16,947 nt of DNA from JAYQUR01 sp038133505. Lineage in GTDB: Bacteria; Pseudomonadota; Alphaproteobacteria; MPNO01; UBA830. Position numbers and translations under genes: made by a program. The DNA is taken from contig JAYPTI010000063.1 in assembly GCA_038133505.1 (NCBI GenBank), positions 1 through 16,947 of the forward strand, in the 5' to 3' direction. A model generated the notes under the pieces. It was not told the origin of the DNA, made no database searches, and saw only the letters and a program-made list of their open reading frames with translations. Below are positions 7,625-14,182 of this stretch, piece by piece. Numbering within the stretch: position 1 is the stretch's first letter; each line of letters opens with the position of its first letter.

Positions 7625-8508
7625 TCCCGCTGCCGCCGCTGGCGCAGGCGGTCCTGTGGTTCTGCGGGACGATGGCCGGATTCGCGGGCATGGCGATCGC
7701 CGCGCGCGGCCTCGACAGCCTGAACATGTCGACCTTCCAGATCCTGTTCTTCCGCTCGGCGATCGGCGTGCTGGTCGTCCTGCCGTTCCTCGCGCGCAAG
7801 CGCTTCGCCGACATCCGGACGCACCGGTTCCGCTGGCATCTGCGCCGTGCCGTCATCCAGTTCGGGGCGCAGATCTGCTGGATCTACGGCATCGTCCATC
7901 TGACGCTGTCGGACCTGACCGCGATCGAGTTCTCGATCCCGCTGTTCACCGCGCTCCTTGCCGTGATGTTCCTCGGCGAGAAGATGTGGCGGCACAAATG
8001 GGTTGCGACGATCCTGGGCTTCGCGGGCGTCCTGATCATCCTCCAGCCGGAAGGCTCGGCTTTCAATATCGCCGGGCTGGTGATGATCACCGGATCTTTC
8101 CTCTATGCGGGATCGGGCGTTCTGGTGAAGTATCTCACCCGCACCGACAGCCCGCAGGGCATCATCTTCTGGATGAACCTGCTGCAGCTTCCCGCCGGGC
8201 TGATCCCCGCAGTCTTCGTCTTCGACTGGGTCGCGCCGCGCCTAGAGGACGCGCCGTGGATCCTCGTCTGGGGATTCGCCGGCCTGTGGGCGCACTACGC
8301 GATGGCCCGCGCCCTGTCGCTCGCCGACATCACGATCATCTTCCCGCTCGACTTCCTGCGGCTACCGTTCATGGCGCTGATCGGTTTCCTGATCTATGCC
8401 GAGGCGATCAGCCCGTGGACAGCCGTCGGCGCGGCGGTGATCTTCGCCGCCAACTGGTACAGCGTGCGCGAGGAAACGCGGCGCGGCGGCGCGCCGTCGG
8501 CGCACTGA
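7621..8508 (+). CDS. EamA/DMT-family transporter, array member 5
   Basis: Last transporter of the array, 295 residues. Its ATG overlaps the stop of member 4 (ATGA at 7621-7624). The frame stays open far upstream (to about 5845), but that extension lies out of frame inside members 3 and 4 and reads as low-complexity Arg/Asp/His sequence, so it is rejected. The first hydrophobic segments follow immediately after the start. Landmarks are AIEFSIPLFTALL (101-113), GFAGVLII (133-140), YLTRTDSP and LADITIIFPLDFLRLP. The arginine of the family ILRPG segment is changed here (ILQPE, 140-144), the only array member with that change, which may matter for cargo or coupling. The gene ends 23 bp from the end of the convergent methyltransferase gene; I see no convincing terminator in that gap. 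Confidence 0.9.
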   Translation: MIPLPPLAQAVLWFCGTMAGFAGMAIAARGLDSLNMSTFQILFFRSAIGVLVVLPFLARKRFADIRTHRFRWHLRRAVIQFGAQICWIYGIVHLTLSDLTAIEFSIPLFTALLAVMFLGEKMWRHKWVATILGFAGVLIILQPEGSAFNIAGLVMITGSFLYAGSGVLVKYLTRTDSPQGIIFWMNLLQLPAGLIPAVFVFDWVAPRLEDAPWILVWGFAGLWAHYAMARALSLADITIIFPLDFLRLPFMALIGFLIYAEAISPWTAVGAAVIFAANWYSVREETRRGGAPSAH

Positions 8509-8531
8509 ACGCCGTCGGCCGTTTCCAGCCT

Positions 8532-9416
8532 TTATTTCTGGAGGGCGTAGATCGCGACGCTGGGGAAGAATTCCCGCATCTTGGGAAGCCGGATCAGCGC
8601 CGAACTGACGGTGCGGGCCGGTCCGGAGCTGCTGATCGGCACCATCTCGCGCCGCGCGAAGCCGAAACCCGTCTCGCGGCACAGCTTCTCGAACCCGGCG
8701 ATGGTCAACTTGTTGAGGGTCGGCAGCTCTTCCATGCCGAGCCACTTGTTGGGCTTCTTGTTGCCCGCGTCGTCGAGGTCCCAGATGCGCGGCTTGAATT
8801 CCGGCATGTCGTAGATGCGGGCGCAGGTGCTGAGCACCGCCTTCTCGGGGAACACCACGTGCGCCCACGGAAGCGGCACGAGGCTTTCGACGTGATGGCC
8901 CCACGGATGATAGTAGGGCATCCACCAGATCAGCACGCGGCCGCCCGGACGCAGGACGCGCCGCCATTCGGGCAGGATCTCGCGATAGTCGAGGATGTGT
9001 TCGAGCACGTCGAAACACAGGATGACGTCGGCCGACTCGTCGGGCAGGTCGATCGACGTGGTGCTCTCGGACAGCCGGAATTCGACGTTGGACGGCGTCT
9101 CGCCGCGTTCGGCCCGGCCGCTGGCAAGGCTGAACTGGTGCCGGTCGACCCCGAGGCCGAGCACGCTCTTCGCGCCGTTCTCGCCGACGAGGATCGCCAG
9201 TTCGCCGCCGCCGCAGCCGAAATCGACCACGTCCTTGCCGCGGATGTCGTCGAAGCTGAAATGGTCGAGATACTGGTTCTGCAGCTCTTCCTTGCGCCAG
9301 TCGCCGTAAGCGCCCTGATCGTAGGTCGCGGACCGCTCCCCCGCATTGCCTTCCTGACGCTTCAGGACCTTCGACTTCGCGAGATTGAAACAGATGCGTT
9401 CGGACAGGCTCTCCAT
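8532..9416 (-). CDS. Class I SAM-dependent methyltransferase
   Basis: The 294-residue protein has a Rossmann methyltransferase core. Motif I is VDFGCGGGELA (64-74), the acidic residue after strand 2 is Asp91 in LGVDRHQ, motif IV is CFDVLEHILDY (134-144) and motif VI is VLRPGGRVLIWW (154-165). This is the Methyltransf_11/25 type, which moves the methyl group of S-adenosylmethionine to a small molecule; the FDVLEH signature is common among small-molecule and lipid/quinone-type methyltransferases. The C-terminal third (about 166-294), which has HPWGHH, LPWAHVVFP and a Trp-rich segment, should shape the acceptor site and does not match a subfamily I know. The ATG at 9414-9416 has only a weak upstream purine tract. 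It lies 99 bp downstream of the zinc-ribbon gene on the same strand. Acceptor unknown. Confidence 0.85.
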   Translation of the reverse strand: MESLSERICFNLAKSKVLKRQEGNAGERSATYDQGAYGDWRKEELQNQYLDHFSFDDIRGKDVVDFGCGGGELAILVGENGAKSVLGLGVDRHQFSLASGRAERGETPSNVEFRLSESTTSIDLPDESADVILCFDVLEHILDYREILPEWRRVLRPGGRVLIWWMPYYHPWGHHVESLVPLPWAHVVFPEKAVLSTCARIYDMPEFKPRIWDLDDAGNKKPNKWLGMEELPTLNKLTIAGFEKLCRETGFGFARREMVPISSSGPARTVSSALIRLPKMREFFPSVAIYALQK

Positions 9417-9482
9417 GTGCCGCTCGGTGTGTGCAAGGGTGATACGGGAAGGAAATAGAGGAATTCCGGGGCACGGACAACA

Positions 9483-9504
9483 GGCGGGTCCGGCCGCTCC
9501 CGCC
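9483..9504 (-). terminator. Weak hairpin between the zinc-ribbon and methyltransferase genes
   Basis: A 6-bp GC-only inverted repeat (GGCGGG at 9483-9488, CCCGCC at 9499-9504) with a 10-nt loop begins about 11 bp past the stop of the minus-strand zinc-ribbon gene. No U-run follows on that strand. It could end the GST/zinc-ribbon transcript or be chance in GC-rich DNA. Confidence 0.2.
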
Positions 9505-9515
9505 CCAAATCCGCC

Positions 9516-9746
9516 CTAGAACAGGAACCGGACGAACAAACCGGCGAAGATCAGCAGGACGACCACGAAAACCGCCTTGTCGATCACGTTGCCGATCTGC
9601 ATCGCCTTGACGAACTGGTTGGTCTGGGCGGGATTGGGGCTGCCGTCTGGCAGCGTCTTGAGATCGCCGCCGCAGCGCGTGCAATCGTCCCGCGTCGCGG
9701 TGACGTTGGTCCCGCAGTGAGGGCAGTTGAACCAGCTGTCGATCAC
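9516..9746 (-). CDS. Small zinc-ribbon membrane protein
   Basis: A 76-residue protein with an N-terminal zinc ribbon, two CxxC knuckles (Cys8-Pro-His-Cys11 and Cys22-Thr-Arg-Cys25), a polar Pro-rich linker (31-43) and one C-terminal transmembrane helix (about 58-74, AVFVVVLLIFAGLFVRF). The start is the GTG at 9744-9746, which overlaps the GST stop as GTGA; this coupling and the position of the ribbon right at the N-terminus are the reasons for choosing it, although the frame is open much further upstream. Such ribbon-plus-helix miniproteins occur widely and are mostly uncharacterised; the ribbon would face the cytoplasm if the Arg-flanked helix inserts tail-first. The coupling suggests co-production with the GST, possibly in thiol or metal stress, but that is inference. 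Confidence 0.75.
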   Translation of the reverse strand: MIDSWFNCPHCGTNVTATRDDCTRCGGDLKTLPDGSPNPAQTNQFVKAMQIGNVIDKAVFVVVLLIFAGLFVRFLF

Positions 9747-10453
9747 TCGTCGCCGCCGAGCTGGCGCTCGCCGAACAGGATCGCGCGCGACTCGGCGCTC
9801 ATCTCGCGCGTCCCGCGGTACTCCTCGAGGAGCTTCATCCCCTCCTGAACGGCCGGCCGGGCCGACATCGCGTCGAACCAGCGCTTCACGTTGGGAAAGC
9901 TCGCCTTTTCGACGCCCTGACGCCCCGACGGCCGCGCCCACGGCCAGCACGCCATGTCGGCGATGGAATAGTCCGCGCCGCCGAGCCACTCGGTCGCGGC
10001 CAGACGCCGCTCCATGACGCCGTAGAGCCGGCGGACCTCGTTCGAATAGCGCTCGATCCCGTAGGGCACCTCGACGCCGCCCATGGCCTGGCGGAAGTGA
10101 TGCGCCTGCCCCGCCATCGGCCCGAGCCCGCCCATCTGCCACATCAGCCATTCGAGCACGGTCTTGCGCCCGCGGATGTCGTCGGGCCCCGGCAGGAAGC
10201 GGCCGTGCTTTTCCGCCAGATAGATCAGGATCGCGCCGGATTCGAAGACGGACACCGGCGCCCCGCCGTCCGCCGGGTCGTGATCGACGATGGCCGGCAT
10301 GCGGTTGTTGGGGCTGATGGCGAGGAAGTCCGGCTCGAACTGCGCGCCCCTGTTGATGTCGACGGCGACGACGTCGTAAGGCGCGCCGAGTTCCTCCAGC
10401 AGGATCGAAACCTTGTGCGCGTTCGGCGTCGGCCAGGCGTAGAGGGTGATCAT
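9743..10453 (-). CDS. yfcG: YfcG-like glutathione S-transferase / disulfide-bond oxidoreductase
   Basis: The 236-residue protein is a nu-class (YfcG/YghU/Ure2p-like) GST. The N-terminal thioredoxin-fold domain has the active-site TPN (9-11), SPNNRMPAIVDH with the cis-Pro53 (48-58), the insert PADGG (60-64) and the glutathione-binding ES pair (71-72). The helical domain has the class signature WQMGGLGPMAGQAHHF (105-120), YGIERY (131-136) and SIADMACWPW (163-172). E. coli YfcG uses glutathione to reduce disulfides and small peroxides in the cytoplasm, which is the best guess here. The usual Gly after TPN is Ala12. ATG 10453 has a GGAG six bases upstream, and a perfect 7-bp inverted repeat abuts that ribosome binding site. 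The zinc-ribbon gene is translationally coupled behind it. Confidence 0.9.
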   Translation of the reverse strand: MITLYAWPTPNAHKVSILLEELGAPYDVVAVDINRGAQFEPDFLAISPNNRMPAIVDHDPADGGAPVSVFESGAILIYLAEKHGRFLPGPDDIRGRKTVLEWLMWQMGGLGPMAGQAHHFRQAMGGVEVPYGIERYSNEVRRLYGVMERRLAATEWLGGADYSIADMACWPWARPSGRQGVEKASFPNVKRWFDAMSARPAVQEGMKLLEEYRGTREMSAESRAILFGERQLGGDE

Positions 10454-10463
10454 GAGCTTCTCC

Positions 10464-10483
10464 GGAAACGTTCTGTCGTTTCC
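10464..10483 (-). promoter_or_regulatory. Inverted repeat touching the GST ribosome binding site
   Basis: GGAAACG (10464-10470) and CGTTTCC (10477-10483) form a perfect 7-bp inverted repeat with a 6-nt spacer. On the GST strand it ends directly against the GGAG ribosome binding site (10460-10463). It may be an operator for a dimeric regulator or an RNA hairpin controlling translation. Confidence 0.4.
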
Positions 10484-10550
10484 AAGTAGTTATTCCCTCG
10501 GCCTTGTGCCGAAGGTCCATGGCCGGATTCGACACGGCCGTTCCAATGGG

Positions 10551-10571
10551 CCCCCGGGACAGGCCCGGGGG
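10551..10571. repeat. GC-rich palindromic element, REP-like
   Basis: CCCCCGGG (10551-10558) and CCCGGGGG (10564-10571) form a perfect 8-bp stem with a 5-nt loop, in the gap between the tartrate dehydrogenase-like gene and the GST gene. The form resembles the short CCCGGG-type intergenic palindromes scattered in many alphaproteobacterial genomes. It could also stop the upstream operon, though no U-run follows. The rest of the gap (10454-10617) holds two further short stems (10498-10512 and 10521-10539) and no gene. Confidence 0.4.
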
Positions 10572-10617
10572 AATAAATCTGTGGGAATTCGGGACGGTGA
10601 CGAACCACCGGAAATGT

Positions 10618-11676
10618 CTAGATCGCCGCCGCAATCGCCTTGCCGACGTCGACGGTCGACGCCTGCCCGCCGAGGTCGCGGGTTTTGGGTCCGCCGTCGC
10701 CGAGCACGTTCTCGATCGCGGTGACGATGGCGTCCGCCGCCTGCTTCTCGCCGAAATGCTCCAGCATCATCGCCGCGGACCAGATCTGGGCGACCGGGTT
10801 GGCGATGCCCTGGCCGTAGATGTCGGGCGCGGAGCCGTGGACGGGCTCGAACATCGACGGGTGGTCGCGCTCGGGGTTGATGTTGCCCGACGCGGCGATG
10901 CCGATGGAGCCCGCGACGGCGGGGCCGAGGTCCGACAATATGTCGCCGAACAGGTTCGAACCGACGACGACGTCGAACCAGTCGGGGCTGGTCACGAACC
11001 GCGCCGTCAGGATGTCGATGTGATACTGGTCGGTTTCGATGTCGGGATAGTCGGCGGCGACGGCGGCGAAGCGCTCGTCCCAGTAGGGCATCGAATAGAT
11101 GATGCCGTTCGACTTGGTCGCCGAGGTGACCTTCTTGGCCGGGCGCGTGCGCGCAAGCTCGAACGCGTAGCGGATGATCCGGTCGCAGCCCTTGCGGGTG
11201 AACACCGCCTGCTGGACCGCCATTTCGGCATCCGTGCCCTCATAAAGCCGGCCGCCGATTTGCGAGTACTCGCCCTCGACGTTCTCGCGGACGATCATCA
11301 TGTCGATGTCCTCGGGACCGCGGTTGGCCAAGGGAGAGGTGACGCCGGGCAGCAAGCGCGCCGGGCGCAGATTGACGTACTGGAAGAACTCGCGGCGGAT
11401 CGGGATCAGCATGCCCCACAGCGACACGTGGTCGGGCACGCCCGGCATGCCGACGGCGCCGAGGAAGATCGCGTCGAACGGGCGCAGCTGGTCGATGCCG
11501 TCTTCCGGCATGATGCGGCCGGTCTTCGCGTAATCGTCGCAGTTCCAGCCGAACTCGGTGAAATCGTAGTCGATGCCGAACTTGCCGCCGACCGCTTCGA
11601 GCACGCGAAGCCCCTCCGGCACGACTTCCTTGCCGATCCCGTCGCCCGGGATCACGGCGACCTTGTACGTTGCCAT
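10618..11676 (-). CDS. Tartrate/D-malate dehydrogenase-like decarboxylating enzyme
   Basis: The 352-residue protein belongs to the isopropylmalate/isocitrate dehydrogenase fold family, closest to the DmlA/TtuC branch that oxidatively decarboxylates D-malate or tartrate with NAD and Mn/Mg. Visible residues are PGDGIGKEV (10-18), the substrate arginines in IPIRREF (94), NLRP (104) and IVREN (130), Tyr137, the catalytic Lys188 in SATKSNGI, the metal aspartates Asp221, Asp245 and Asp249 (NLFGDILSD), and the cofactor loop HGSAPDIYGQGIANP (280-294). Length matches the family. The DHVSLWG stretch (82-88) is typical of the D-malate/tartrate branch rather than LeuB. Its ATG overlaps the stop of the sixth transporter (TGATG) and GGAAAGG stands ahead of it. 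As last gene of the operon it may act on a hydroxy acid from the pathway; the actual substrate is not certain. Confidence 0.88.
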   Translation of the reverse strand: MATYKVAVIPGDGIGKEVVPEGLRVLEAVGGKFGIDYDFTEFGWNCDDYAKTGRIMPEDGIDQLRPFDAIFLGAVGMPGVPDHVSLWGMLIPIRREFFQYVNLRPARLLPGVTSPLANRGPEDIDMMIVRENVEGEYSQIGGRLYEGTDAEMAVQQAVFTRKGCDRIIRYAFELARTRPAKKVTSATKSNGIIYSMPYWDERFAAVAADYPDIETDQYHIDILTARFVTSPDWFDVVVGSNLFGDILSDLGPAVAGSIGIAASGNINPERDHPSMFEPVHGSAPDIYGQGIANPVAQIWSAAMMLEHFGEKQAADAIVTAIENVLGDGGPKTRDLGGQASTVDVGKAIAAAI

Positions 11677-12551
11677 CAGTGACTGCCTTTCCGTTCGAAC
11701 GCGACGACGTAGTAGCTGGCGCAGAAGATAATCAGCGCGCCCGCCCAGGTATAGAGATCAGACACCTCGCCGAACGCGATCCAGCCGACGATGGCCGCTG
11801 TGATCAGGCGCGAGAAGTCGAACGGCTGGACGATGCGCGCATCCGCCGTCGAGATCGCCTGCGTGATGGCGTACTGGCCGAACAGGGCGAAGACGCCGAT
11901 ACCGAGGATCGCGGGAACGTCATCCCACAGCGGGTCCTTCCAGAAGAACAGCGCCGGGACGAACGAGAGCACGAGGACCAGGATGTTGACGTAGGCGGTG
12001 ATCACGGCGGACGAGTCGGTCCGCGACATGATCTTCACCGTCGTGTTGATCGCCGCGAACAGGATGCCGGTCGAGAGCGCCGCGATCATGCCGAGATTGA
12101 TCACCTGGAAGCCGGGCCGCAGGATGATCATCGCGCCGACGAACGCGGCGGCCACCGCGACCCAGGTGCGCGGCCCCGCCTTCTGGCCGAGGAAATACAT
12201 TGCGAACAGGATCGTGAAGATCGGCTGGGCGTAGAGCAGCGCCGTATAGTCGGATACCGGGATCACGCTGACCGCAAAGAACCACGTCAGCATCGCACCG
12301 TAGGTGAGCACGGCGCGTAGCAGATGCATCGGGAAGACCGTCGTCTTCATCACGCCGATGCCGTTCCGGATCAGCATGGGGACGAAGAAGGGCACGGCGA
12401 TCAGGCAGCGGAGGAAGGCGAGCTGGATCGTCGAATAGTCGTCCGACAGCGCGCGCGTGCACGCCGACGCGAGCGTGTAGCCGACGCCGGCGGAGACCAT
12501 CCAGAGCGGCCCGAGGATGACGGGGGGCAGCGCCGACAGGGGGTTCGTCAC
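11676..12551 (-). CDS. EamA/DMT-family transporter inside the UbiD operon
   Basis: The 291-residue protein has about ten hydrophobic segments in two EamA repeats. Landmarks are LLYAQPIFTILFA (105-117), FVGAMIILRPG (137-147), STADARIVQPFDFSRL and WAGALIIF. It differs from the five array members: the usual GE(K/R) after the fourth helix is GQK (122-124), and the (L/F)xRLP motif is FSRLI. It is therefore a separate lineage, not a sixth copy of the array. The start is GTG 12549-12551, overlapping the UbiD stop as GTGA, with AAGGTG eight bases upstream; its stop overlaps the ATG of the dehydrogenase. Lying between decarboxylase and dehydrogenase, it probably imports the substrate or exports a product of the module. 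Confidence 0.88.
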   Translation of the reverse strand: MTNPLSALPPVILGPLWMVSAGVGYTLASACTRALSDDYSTIQLAFLRCLIAVPFFVPMLIRNGIGVMKTTVFPMHLLRAVLTYGAMLTWFFAVSVIPVSDYTALLYAQPIFTILFAMYFLGQKAGPRTWVAVAAAFVGAMIILRPGFQVINLGMIAALSTGILFAAINTTVKIMSRTDSSAVITAYVNILVLVLSFVPALFFWKDPLWDDVPAILGIGVFALFGQYAITQAISTADARIVQPFDFSRLITAAIVGWIAFGEVSDLYTWAGALIIFCASYYVVAFERKGSH

Positions 12552-14182
12552 GCGGGCGGCACCTTTCGAATGTCGGTGTTCGGGGAAACGTCGTTGCGGC
12601 GCTGTTGGGCGGACCGCTCTCCGTTGGCCTGCCAGCCGCCTTCCGCCGCGCGCGCGGCGATACGGTCCCATTCCTCCGACCAGTCGCCGAGCTCGTAGCC
12701 GTGCCACGGCGCCTCGGGCTTGAGCGGCGGCAGGCCGAGCTTCTCCCACAAGACCTTCGCGCGTTCCATATATTCGCGCTTGGGCAGCGCCACCGGCGCC
12801 ATGTCGGCCTTGAGCGTCGCGTCGATCAGCAGCGTCGCGTCTTCCGCCATTGCCGTGGGCGGGCCGTGGCCGCGCGGGCGGTGCGGTGCGATCTCGCAGT
12901 CGGCGGCGAGATTGGCGCGGTAGCTCATCGCCCAGAACACCGCATCGAGATTGTCGGGATCGATATCCTCGTCGACCGCGATCAGATACTTCCCGACCGG
13001 CCCCTGGAACGACATCGCGCCGTAGAGCGCCCGCCAGATCTCGGTCCGCGCCGTGCCGCGCGCGACCTGGACGACGACGACCTTGCGGAGGTTGGTCAGC
13101 GGCTCGTGCATGGCGACACGCGTGACGCCGCGAATGCCGAGCTGCGACGTCAGGTGCGAGAAGAACAGCGGTTCGTAGGCGACGCGTTTGATGACGGAGG
13201 ATTCCGACGGCGTCACCTGGCTGATGATCGACGTGAACACCGCGTTCGCGCGCCGGGTGATCGCGGTAACGCGGAAGATGAAATTGTATTCCTCGAGATT
13301 GATGTGGCCGTGGCTCTCGCCGAACGGGCCCTCCGGCTCGAAATATTCCGTATCCAGCAGTCCCTCGACGACGATCTCCGCCTCGGCGGGCACCATCAGG
13401 TCGACGGTCCTGGCGCGCGCGACGCGGATCGGCGCGCCGACGATGCCGCCCGCCACGCCCATCTCGTCGACGCCGAGGGGAAGCTTCTGCGGGCCGACGT
13501 AAGCGACCGGCGGCGGACAGCCGACGACCATGGCGATCGGCATCGGCTCGCCCCGCGCGCGGTATTTCTCCCAGTGCGCGGTGCCGCCCTGGCCGAGGTT
13601 CATGAAAAGCTTGAGGCCTATGCGGTCGGGCGCCTTCAGCCCGCCGCGATAGGTGCCGAGATTCTGGATACCGGTTTCGGGGTCTTTCGTGATGCAGGCG
13701 GTGGCGGTGATGTAGGGCGCGCTGTCGTAGCCCGGCGTGGAGACCGGCACGGGGAGCGTGTCGAGACCGTTCCCCGCAAGGAGAGCGTCGCCCTCGAAGA
13801 CCATCTCCTGGCAGACCGGGTCCGTCACCTCGACCGGCGCGATCGGATTGGCGATGGCGTGCGCCCAGCAGTCGCCGATCTCCGCGACCGGCTTCCCCAT
13901 GCCGACGGAATAGATCGCCGCATTGCCGGCGAGCGCGCCGACCGCGACCGGAATGCCGTAGTCGCGCCCGGCCGCGTCGGTGGGCCTGTTGAACAGGAAC
14001 GCCTTGCGCTCGGCCTCCGGAATGCCGCCCCGGAACTGCCAGCGGACCAGCGGCGACAGCTCGCAATCCTTGTCGACGGGCGCGTCGATGGTCGTCAGCA
14101 GGCCCGCCGCATCCAGCGCGCGCAGGTGGTCCTGCAGGTCGTTGTAGCCGCGCGTCCCGTTCGGCTTCTGGGCGTCCGCCAT
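12548..14182 (-). CDS. UbiD-family prFMN-dependent decarboxylase
   Basis: The 544-residue protein has the length and landmarks of UbiD/Fdc-type (de)carboxylases, which use prenylated FMN made by UbiX. QNLGTYRG (173-180) gives the Asn174/Arg179 pair (compare Asn168/Arg173 of the fungal Fdc1), LGVDEMG gives Glu240, and EGPFGE gives Glu284 and Glu289, which match by spacing the catalytic glutamates of Fdc1 (277 and 282). AEIVVEG (268-274) is the usual segment before them. In place of the histidine expected between Arg179 and Glu240 stands Asn195 (MNLGQGG). It is therefore a family member but not an obvious ubiquinone-pathway UbiD; clustering with a flavin monooxygenase points to an aromatic or heteroaromatic acid. 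ATG 14180-14182 overlaps the monooxygenase stop (TGATG). The last 30 residues are polar and probably disordered. No UbiX gene is in the window. Confidence 0.88.
   Translation of the reverse strand: MADAQKPNGTRGYNDLQDHLRALDAAGLLTTIDAPVDKDCELSPLVRWQFRGGIPEAERKAFLFNRPTDAAGRDYGIPVAVGALAGNAAIYSVGMGKPVAEIGDCWAHAIANPIAPVEVTDPVCQEMVFEGDALLAGNGLDTLPVPVSTPGYDSAPYITATACITKDPETGIQNLGTYRGGLKAPDRIGLKLFMNLGQGGTAHWEKYRARGEPMPIAMVVGCPPPVAYVGPQKLPLGVDEMGVAGGIVGAPIRVARARTVDLMVPAEAEIVVEGLLDTEYFEPEGPFGESHGHINLEEYNFIFRVTAITRRANAVFTSIISQVTPSESSVIKRVAYEPLFFSHLTSQLGIRGVTRVAMHEPLTNLRKVVVVQVARGTARTEIWRALYGAMSFQGPVGKYLIAVDEDIDPDNLDAVFWAMSYRANLAADCEIAPHRPRGHGPPTAMAEDATLLIDATLKADMAPVALPKREYMERAKVLWEKLGLPPLKPEAPWHGYELGDWSEEWDRIAARAAEGGWQANGERSAQQRRNDVSPNTDIRKVPPA

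Noticed and set aside
8492..8519. Direct repeat CGCCGTCGGC across the end of array member 5
   Set aside because: Only ten bases in GC-rich DNA, one copy in coding sequence; likely chance.
7656..9458. A 600-codon plus-strand open frame running through member 5 and antisense to the methyltransferase
   Set aside because: No domain, low complexity; both overlapped genes carry complete motif sets.
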